This document shows, one piece after another, positions 59,441 through 64,000 of a stretch of 64,000 bases of DNA; position 1 is the first letter of the stretch, and each line of letters begins with the position of its first letter. The translations under genes were made by a program, and so were the position numbers. The DNA is taken from NCBI RefSeq assembly GCF_011397635.1, contig NC_064774.1, forward strand, positions 310,001-374,000. Direction: 5' to 3'. The notes under the pieces are model-generated. The model worked only from the letters and a program-made list of their open reading frames with translations. It was not told the DNA's origin and did not search any database. This DNA is from Epinephelus fuscoguttatus. Taxonomy: Eukaryota > Chordata > Actinopteri > Perciformes > Serranidae.

Positions 59441-60007
59441 ATCCTGTTGGGATCAGCACAATAACACAATGACAAAGTCACTCTACTCAGTTTAGGGCAA
59501 AGCTCATTGATCAGGACATAGTAATGTTGAGCTACACATTTAACACCTGAACACATCTGATTGTTTTATTAATGATTTTTATCTACATCATTTATTCTTT
59601 ATTCAGACTGTGGAGGTGCAGTTTGTCAGAGATCAGCTGTGTTTCTTTGGCCTCAGCTCTTAAGTCCAACCCCTCCCATCTGAGAGAGCTGGACCTGAGA
59701 GACAACAACCTGCAGGATTCAGGAGTGAAGCTGCTGTGTGATCTGAAGGAGAGTCCACATTGTAAACTGGAGACTCTGAGGTCAGTAGAGGGTTGGAGTG
59801 GGTCCATGCTGGTTTCAGCAGTATTATATTAAACACAGTTAGTATCAGAGCAATGATCCAGTACTTCCTGTAAACCTCAGACCTTTCTTTATACTGGATG
59901 TGCTGCATCACTGACTGACAGCTGGTTTATAACTTCTCTTGTCTTCTTCTCTCATCAGCTGGAAGCCAACTATTGTGGATGTGTTGAGAGGATCAGCTGT
60001 GTCCTGA
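37481..60007 (+). CDS. NLRC3-like NLR with RING finger; one-base frameshift in NACHT exon
   Basis: Ten coding exons: 37,481-37,608; 37,988-38,092; 42,614-42,718; 49,821-50,056; 50,268-52,058; 53,443-53,619; 55,657-55,833; 57,928-58,101; 59,607-59,780; 59,959-60,007. Order: three N-terminal KSD modules, RING finger (C3HC4), FISNA-NACHT, four LRR exons, short tail, no B30.2. The exon lengths sum to 3,116 nt, one short of a multiple of three. The loss lies near 51,260, where the frame ends in a stop at 51,308-51,310 while the other frame continues to 52,058. As read, the product would be 538 residues, ending inside the NACHT-associated region and lacking LRRs. The gene is either a young pseudogene, a truncated form or an assembly error. 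The RING suggests ubiquitin ligase activity, an inference. Confidence 0.85.
37988..38092 (+). CDS. N-terminal module exon 2 of the second NLR
   Basis: A 105-nt exon (35 codons) between GTTTCCACAG and GTAAGAG. It encodes [20 protein letters not shown], then [15 protein letters not shown]. Phase 2 on both sides makes it freely duplicable. It is nearly identical to the exon at 42,614. Confidence 0.88.
38362..38619 (+). CDS. Harbinger Myb/SANT-like DNA-binding protein (short)
   Basis: From ATG 38,362 (or 38,371) the frame gives [20 protein letters not shown], then [20 protein letters not shown] and [10 protein letters not shown]. This is the trihelix/Myb-like domain carried by Harbinger elements to bring the nuclease to DNA. 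At 85 residues it lacks the later KYKN-type helix, so it is either truncated or the first exon only. Confidence 0.7.
   Translation: MPKMSKSKGKERAETFSAAEQTLLMEVYEDYMREKGNTAAINKARQVAWQNIADRLNAQVTKKIQHFSIIQCSINPASKGQNICR
39160..39551 (-). pseudogene. HARBI1-like nuclease fragment
   Basis: The minus strand from 39,551 reads [20 protein letters not shown], then [20 protein letters not shown]. The next part, [20 protein letters not shown] and [14 protein letters not shown], is in another frame. This is the N-terminal part of the Harbinger nuclease family; the catalytic DDE region is missing. Confidence 0.8.
41010..42300. other. Spacer between the two duplication copies
   Basis: It starts with GGCCCAATCCCATTTCTACC and CCTCGTTTGCGAGATAACCC, which look like one end of a common fish MITE (about 41,015-41,140). 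The rest, including a GC-rich piece at 41,500-41,720, shows no recognised gene. Confidence 0.45.
42614..42718 (+). CDS. N-terminal module exon 3 of the second NLR
   Basis: A 105-nt exon encoding [20 protein letters not shown], then [15 protein letters not shown], with the same splice sites as the exon at 37,988. It arose with the segmental duplication. Confidence 0.88.
43120..43946. mobile_element. Fold-back MITE, TSD TAGCAA
   Basis: TAGCAA flanks both sides (43,114-43,119; 43,947-43,952); the sister copy has a single TAGCAA at 40,819-40,824. The ends GCCCGTTTCCACCGCAGGAA and the complement of the right end (GGCACGTTTCCACTGAAGAA) pair imperfectly, and a second inverted pair of over 100 bp (around TAGCGGTGTCTGTAATAA and AGTTACAACATGATTGAGCT) lies inside. 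No coding frame is found. Confidence 0.85.
45290..45533. repeat. Tandem repeat pair split by a hAT element
   Basis: The phrase CCTTACCTGTGAAG with its upstream CAGTTA-AAT-TCTC context occurs at 45,310-45,340 and again right of the hAT element at 47,018-47,040. The first copy shows the uninterrupted form of the target. Confidence 0.7.
45542..47009. mobile_element. hAT element with perfect 8-bp TSD
   Basis: GCCAGTTA flanks both sides (45,534-45,541; 47,010-47,017). The inverted ends TAGGGTTGGGATCCGGATCC and CGAGTCCGAACCCTA match at 11 or so positions. Interior ends GGAACCGG and GGAATCG-type pieces echo each other. No transposase is found. A second transposon is nested inside at 46,277-46,858. 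Confidence 0.88.
46277..46858. mobile_element. Harbinger-like MITE nested in the hAT element
   Basis: The left end CGGCCTATTTCCACCAGATG and the complement of the right end (CGCCAGATTTCCACTGGATG) form an imperfect TIR. TTA lies on both sides (46,274-46,276; 46,859-46,861), as Harbinger targets would give. It is 582 bp and non-coding. Confidence 0.75.
47469..49489. mobile_element. Unclassified DNA transposon, ends GGCGTTTCTCAATA
   Basis: Left GGCGTTTCTCAATAC pairs with the complement of the right end, GCCGTTTCTCAATAT. Subterminal GGACTTGTGGACTTGGC and ACAAGTCCGCAC also echo in inverse. No target duplication is clear. The interior includes a nested hAT repeat and AT-rich sequence without a transposase. 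Some of the interior could be unrelated. Confidence 0.6.
48021..48509. mobile_element. hAT-type non-autonomous repeat (nested)
   Basis: The ends CAGTTGTGGACAAAGTA and TTACTGTCCATCACTG are inverted, and the interior CTTAAGTACAGTAGCTACTT is typical of an abundant fish hAT repeat. Flanks TGTTTGTC and CATTTGTC match at 6 of 8. Confidence 0.8.
49621..49652 (+). pseudogene. Remnant of an NLR N-terminal module exon
   Basis: TGTTCAGTAATGAA-CTGGACCCTC matches the 3' half of the module exons at 38,060 and 42,690 (TTCAGTAATGAACCTGGACC) with one base missing. The 5' half and the splice donor are gone. It sits 170 bp before the RING exon. Confidence 0.75.
49821..50056 (+). CDS. RING finger exon of the second NLR
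   Basis: A 236-nt exon between CATCTCCACAG and GTAAGACTG. The RING is C3HC4: CSLC, then [12 protein letters not shown], then SSCPQC, with all eight metal ligands present. The tail is [18 protein letters not shown]. Such domains act as E3 ubiquitin ligases when they bind an E2; here the HWFC and QC context resembles TRIM-type RINGs. Phases fit both neighbours. Confidence 0.9.
50268..52058 (+). CDS. FISNA-NACHT exon of the second NLR, frameshifted
   Basis: [42 protein letters not shown] and [34 protein letters not shown] (Walker A), [13 protein letters not shown] (Walker B), [14 protein letters not shown]. At 51,259-51,261 the reading frame breaks: GATGAGGACATGAG would need one more G to stay open. 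After it, [34 protein letters not shown] and [17 protein letters not shown] continue in the shifted frame to AAGGCTGG|GTAAGT. The acceptor is a tandem NAGNAG (50,265-50,270). Confidence 0.9.
52795..53250. repeat. Intronic repeat, copy A
   Basis: GGTCAAAGGTCACCTTCACT and TGTTCTGCATAAAACACTTC, with their surroundings, recur at 53,910-54,300 in the same order. The phrase CACTGTGACCTCACAAAATA marks the start of both. It resembles a multi-copy fish repeat and is non-coding. Confidence 0.8.
53443..53619 (+). CDS. LRR exon 1 of the second NLR
   Basis: A 177-nt exon. The acceptor CATGTCAG|ATTTATTG has a weak pyrimidine tract but is the one that keeps phase GG|A. It encodes [20 protein letters not shown], then [20 protein letters not shown] and [12 protein letters not shown], with donor TGAG|GTCAGT. 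Confidence 0.82.
53910..54300. repeat. Intronic repeat, copy B
   Basis: Second copy of 52,795-53,250, on the other side of the first LRR exon. Confidence 0.8.
55161..55204. repeat. (TG)n microsatellite at the start of LRR unit 1
   Basis: An interrupted TG run. Comparable runs begin the next two LRR-exon units at 57,185 and 59,391. Confidence 0.9.
55657..55833 (+). CDS. LRR exon 2 of the second NLR
   Basis: A 177-nt exon between CTTTATTCAG and [29 protein letters not shown], then [20 protein letters not shown], then [15 protein letters not shown]. Confidence 0.88.
57185..57216. repeat. (TG)n microsatellite at the start of LRR unit 2
   Basis: About 16 uninterrupted TG units. Confidence 0.95.
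57928..58101 (+). CDS. LRR exon 3 of the second NLR
   Basis: A 174-nt exon: [20 protein letters not shown], then [19 protein letters not shown] and [15 protein letters not shown]. Same splice sites and phase as exon 2. Confidence 0.88.
59391..59438. repeat. (TG)n microsatellite at the start of LRR unit 3
   Basis: About 24 TG units. The run joins directly to CATCCTGTTGGGATCAGC, so about 540 bp found between these points in unit 2 (57,217-57,758) is missing here. Confidence 0.95.
59607..59780 (+). CDS. LRR exon 4 of the second NLR
   Basis: A 174-nt exon: [20 protein letters not shown], then [19 protein letters not shown] and [15 protein letters not shown], with donor GAG|GTCAGTAG. Its 3' intron differs from those of the other copies, marking the original end of the gene. 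Confidence 0.88.
59959..60007 (+). CDS. Terminal exon of the second NLR
   Basis: The acceptor TTCTCTCATCAG|CTGGAAG joins the last LRR as AG|C. It encodes [15 protein letters not shown] and stops at TGA (60,005-60,007). Ending here, without a B30.2 exon, is the short form of the family. No clear AATAAA was seen in the next 200 bp. Confidence 0.8.
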
Positions 60008-60229
60008 TGATCCAGAAACGTTGAAGCTGCAGCATCAGTTCTGTGTGCTCTTACCAACATATCTAACAGTGGACAATATTTATGAATCTAAAAAGGATGA
60101 AAAATAGAAAAAAAACAAAACAAAACAAAAAACAATTATGTATGAAATGGCCAGCAGTAATCCTTTCATTTCACTTTTAATTAATAACTAAAAACTAATT
60201 TGACATCACACTTTGACTAGACCTGTGAA

Positions 60230-62590
60230 GTTTAGTACAAAAATATTCACCTGTCCTCGTTTTCACAGGCACTCAATGTCAATAATTTTTCAATACAATT
60301 GTACACCACTTTACATTATTTTCAATAATCACTAACTATTCAATGGTAGAAAATTAAAAACTAAAAAAGAATGTGATGTAATTTTGTGCTCACTCTACAC
60401 ACATAGGATTATACTTTATGAAACAACACAAGTCCACTATTTGCTGGCAAAGAATGACACAAGTTCCCTCTTGGATAGCATAGAGCGATAATCACACTCC
60501 AGCATGGATGAATTAATGAAATTAGTCAAATTAGTAATACTTATGAGAAAGATATAAAAATCTCTACATAATAGCCTCTTGAACCATGATATGTTTTAAT
60601 TTTGTAACAAATCATGAAGGCCCAACTTTGGTGAATTTGTTTACTAACTACTTTCAAGGAACACAAAGAAACACACAAACACAAAGGAAAAAAACAACTA
60701 CAATAGTCATAGAAATAAAATAGCCAGGCTTCAGACTTTTATCAGACTTTTAGTGGACATCAGAGTGGACATTTAAAACTTGTCAGTCAAAAAGGAAAGC
60801 CCTCCTCTTCCTAGGTTTCCCAAGCACTGGATGTCAATCAACTCAATTTTTGAAAGTGACTTTGTGCTGACCTACAACCATAGGATAACAGAATAAATAC
60901 TAAAAAATCAAAAGAAAGGAAAGTTTTTTTAAAAGCAGTATTTATAAGAATACACTTCGTTTTGTATATTATTACTTTATGAAACAACAGGTCCACAACA
61001 AGTCCACTATTTGCTGGCACAGAATGACACAAGTTCCCTCTTGGATAGCATAGAGCGACAATCATACTCCAGCATGGATGAATTAAAAAGTCAAGTCAAA
61101 TTAACAATACTTATAATACCCTCTTGAACCATGATATGTTTTATTTTTGTAACAAATCATGAAGGCCCAACTTTGGTGAATATCCTTTACTAGCTAATTT
61201 CAAGCTTTAGACTATATTAAACTGAAGGGCCATCCAGAGAGCAGCAGAATAATAATCAGAATAAAGAAAACAACTAGTATAACTTTTATCAGACTTTAAG
61301 TGGGCATCAGAGTGGTCATATAAAACTTTTCAGTCAAAAAGGAAAACCTTCCTCTTCCTACTTTTCACAAGCACTGGATGTCAATTAAGTCATTTTTTGA
61401 AAGTGACTTTGTGCTTAACGCAAACCTATAGGATAATAGAATAAGTACTTAAAAATCTGAAGAAAGGGAGACTTAAAAAAGCTGTATTTATAGGAATACA
61501 CTTTGATTTGTATTTGTATGTTTGTATTTGTATGAATTGTTTATACAATGAATTTTCTTGAAAATACACATTATGTAGAAATCTTGCATTGCATGAATCT
61601 ATCTTGAAGAGAAAAACTAATCTATTTGGGTATGAATCACAGATCCCATATTGTAGTCAAAAATGTGATATTTACACTAACTTTTCTTAATTGAAGGACT
61701 GTGCCAATTAAATTGTGTTGTGCTTGAGTTAATGAAATGGGCACTGAAATATTCAGTGTCTTGATGGAGTTAACCTTAATCCTCTCTCAGAATCAAAACA
61801 ACAGGATGCAGACCTTTAAAGAAGACTTCATTTATGGAATCTTGTTTTGAAGTTTGACTCTATAACAAAAAAGATAGATTTTATATATTGACTCAAGTCC
61901 CCTTTTTGCTTGTACAAAATGACACAGGTCCGCGCTTGAATATGATGCAGCGACATACACACTCCTTCATGGATGTGAATAAAGTGTCTGGCTCCTGTGA
62001 ACAATATTGAAGTTAAAATGAATGATTTAAGATGTAAGATTTGCAGGAAATGTCACCCAAGCCTGCATGACCAAACAAAAAAGATAGATTTTTATGTTTT
62101 TAGGTGTTTTGAGGAAATGAAGAGGAGACACACCGAAGGGAGGGATGTATCGATACACTAATACTGCATAGATTTTTTTTTTACGATTCACGTTCATTTT
62201 TTTTTTACAGATAAAGGCTGTCTGAAGTGATGCACTCACATCTTACATTAAAGTCTGATGCATGAGTGAATCTTTACACTCTATTGACATTGACTGACAA
62301 CAGTTACTTCTGATATCTTAGCGTATCTACTACCAAGGACAAGGAAATATTGTTGCAGTCTGTCATTATAAGAAACACAAACTTAATTTTCTAAATTCAG
62401 GCACTGTGTCATTTAACTTGTCTTGTGTTTGTGTTATGGTAATGATGAGCATTGAAAGGTTCAGTGTCTGTCATGATGGAGTTAACCATTGTATAGATGG
62501 ACTGAAGTCCCTCTTTGTTTGAACAAACGACACAGGTCCACTGTTGATTACTATCGAGCGATATTCACACTCCCTCATGGATGTAGATCT
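60230..62590. repeat. Degenerate array, unit about 555 bp, with exon-like module
   Basis: CAAGCACTGGATGTCAAT and CATAGGATAA-type phrases recur at about 60,270, 60,820 and 61,370. A segment of about 90 bp (CTCCAGCATGGATGAATTA or CTCCCTCATGGATG) occurs four times, near 60,480, 61,040, 61,950 and 62,560. On the minus strand each gives a short open segment starting MLECDYRSM or MRECEYRSI. Whether it is a gene remnant or a transposon is unknown. Confidence 0.65.
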
Positions 62591-62608
62591 GAAATATAAC
62601 AGAGATGA

Positions 62609-62797
62609 TTTTTTTTTTTTTTTAATATATTTTTGGGGCATTTATGCCTTTAATGCACAGGACAGGTAAGTATGAAAAGGGGAGAGAGAGAGGGGATGAC
62701 ATGCAGCAAAGGGGCACAAGCTGGATTTGAACCCGGGCACTGCGGCAACAGCCTTGTACATGGGGCGCCTGCTCTACCACTAAGCCACCGACACCCC
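62609..62797 (-). mobile_element. tRNA-derived SINE with 11-bp target duplication
   Basis: The minus strand has an A-box-like TGGCTTAGTGGTAGAGC (62,771-62,787) and a B box GGGTTCAAATCC (62,723-62,734) at tRNA-like spacing, then a body and a terminal A run. AACAGAGATGA flanks both sides (62,598-62,608; 62,798-62,808), as left by LINE-driven insertion. It lies in the array described above. Confidence 0.92.
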
Positions 62798-64000
62798 AAC
62801 AGAGATGAATTTTATGAACATACTCCAAAGTTATCAGATATTTAAGTATATGTGTTTAATACCTAGCTGTCTACAGGTTTGATAGGCTACATTATGCTGT
62901 CAGAGAAAATGATATGTTTTGCCATGGGAATATGGAAAATGTTTGGTCTTGTTTGCTATGAGCAAAATTTGCTAAAGTTTTTGTAATTAATTAATCAATT
63001 AATTGATCATTAATGTTACCAGTGTTCAATTGAGGAAAGTGCTTAAAATTGTCGTTGGAGTTTTTTCACCCTGGGCTTCAGGTTGGAAATTTAAGTCTCC
63101 AAACTTTGAAGACTTGGTTGACTTTAAAATGGTACAAATCATGTATGGAGCAGAAAAGAAAAAAATAAAACAATCAAACAAACAAAAACCAATCACAGTT
63201 ATTACATGGAAGCTTCAGGCCAAATCTGTCTGTCAAAGTGTCTGTCCAAAAAATTTTATACACAGAAATTTTCTAGTGCATATCCATATTAAATTCATCA
63301 TTATATATTTGATCCTCACCACTGAGATGAGAAAATATATATACTTAAAATTTAAAACACCATTGTTGTGAGGAACTGAAAACATGTAGAACATTCTGTT
63401 TGTTTAAACAAAGGTTTAAAAATAACATGCTGCATAAATATGACAATAGATGATGAGAGAGCAACATTGGCATAGTGAGGGAAAGGGTACAGAAACTGCC
63501 AGGATGTATAGTGTCTTTTGTTTGTCATACTTTTCAGTCATGTGACGTGTGGTGACCTGGAGGGCAAAACAATGGGCCAACATGGCGGCTCAAACTGGAG
63601 TCTCCGTAGGCATGCAGCTCAAGCCAGTACAATTTCCTTATGTTTCAAGCCACAAATATTTGAAGAAGGGCTGTGGCATATCATACCATCCATGATAACC
63701 CTAGTATAAATTTTACTTCATAAAAGTGTCATCTTCCAATATCACTGATACAGCAATGTGTTCTGCAGTGCACACAGCAACAACACAAGTCCAAACGTGT
63801 TTTAAGGCCAAAGCGCTTTGAAGTATACCCATTGTTGAGCATCAAATGAGCAACTGAGAATAAATAATATTTTAGCTAACAAACCTGAAGCCCAAGGTGA
63901 AAAGACTCTAACGACCATCGTTCACAACAGGAGACCATCCCCCACACCGCAGACAATCCAGGTCTGATACTGATTGTCAGAGATTCAGTGTCACAGAATA

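Larger units (their letters stand above)
55205..59780 (+). repeat. Three tandem units, each an LRR exon plus intron sequence
   Basis: The block CATCCTGTTGGGATCAGCAC precedes each of the last three LRR exons (55,490; 57,760; 59,440). The introns after the exons at 55,657 and 57,928 are nearly identical for over a kilobase, including CTCAGGGCTTTATAAAAAGG and CAGTAAAAAGCCAGTGCTTT. The units differ by deletions next to the (TG)n runs. Exon and intron were copied together. Confidence 0.92.
60008..64000. other. Downstream region without a recognised gene
   Basis: Beyond the degenerate array and the SINE, 62,810-64,000 is AT-rich. The 122-codon frame at 63,003 has no recognisable motif. The piece 63,530-63,620 (GGCCAACATGGCGGCTCAAA) looks like part of a dispersed repeat. 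Confidence 0.5.

Noticed and set aside
63003..63371. 122-codon frame near the right edge
   Set aside because: AT-rich and Lys/Ile-rich, without motifs or splice context.

Overview
The window looks like genomic DNA of a ray-finned fish, most likely a percomorph teleost. The evidence is vertebrate split genes with GT-AG introns, a doublecortin-like kinase 5' end, two fish-type NLR genes (FISNA-NACHT-LRR, one with a B30.2 tail), and a teleost-style repeat load: Tc1, hAT, piggyBac and Harbinger DNA transposons, L2-type LINE tails, a tRNA-derived SINE and long (TG)n runs. The species cannot be named from the sequence.

Region 1 (1-14,290, minus strand) is the 5' end of dclk2. A CpG-rich promoter with a probable non-coding first exon lies at 14.09-14.26 kb. 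The first coding exon (12,051-12,542; ATG at 12,486) holds the first doublecortin domain, and the next exon (5,113-5,498) holds the linker and most of the second. The rest of the gene, including the kinase domain, lies beyond the left edge. The introns carry a 52-bp-type minisatellite, a pentanucleotide satellite split by a hAT element, and other short transposons.

Region 2 (14.3-19.8 kb) has no host gene I can support. It holds an L2 LINE tail and an inverted-repeat element.

Region 3 (19,837-28,675, minus strand, possible promoter near 30.97 kb) is an apparently intact NLR of seven coding exons: N-terminal module, FISNA-NACHT, two LRR exons, a short linker exon and a PRY-SPRY (B30.2) exon. 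All splice phases agree and sum to 968 codons plus stop. A decayed Tc1 transposon sits in its first intron.

Region 4 (30.9-34.5 kb) lies between the two NLR genes, which diverge from it. Each putative promoter carries an IRF/ISRE-like GAAA-type motif 75-95 bp before a candidate first-exon splice donor. An L2-type LINE tail and a multi-copy fish repeat fill the middle.

Region 5 (34.4-60.0 kb, plus strand) is a second NLR: three N-terminal modules, a RING finger exon, FISNA-NACHT, four LRR exons and a short terminal exon with no B30.2. One base is missing in the NACHT exon near 51,260, which truncates the protein; every other junction keeps phase. The gene is inflated by a segmental duplication that copied one N-terminal module, and by piggyBac, Harbinger, hAT and fold-back insertions. 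Several insertions have a sister copy that preserves the empty site. Its LRR exons arose by repeated duplication of an exon with its introns.

Region 6 (60.0-64.0 kb) has no recognised gene. It contains a degenerate array of roughly 555-bp units with an exon-like minus-strand module repeated four times, and a tRNA-derived SINE with a perfect 11-bp target-site duplication.

No bacterial-type operon, CRISPR array or rRNA gene is present. All gene models here are read from the sequence by eye; none is backed by transcripts or database searches.
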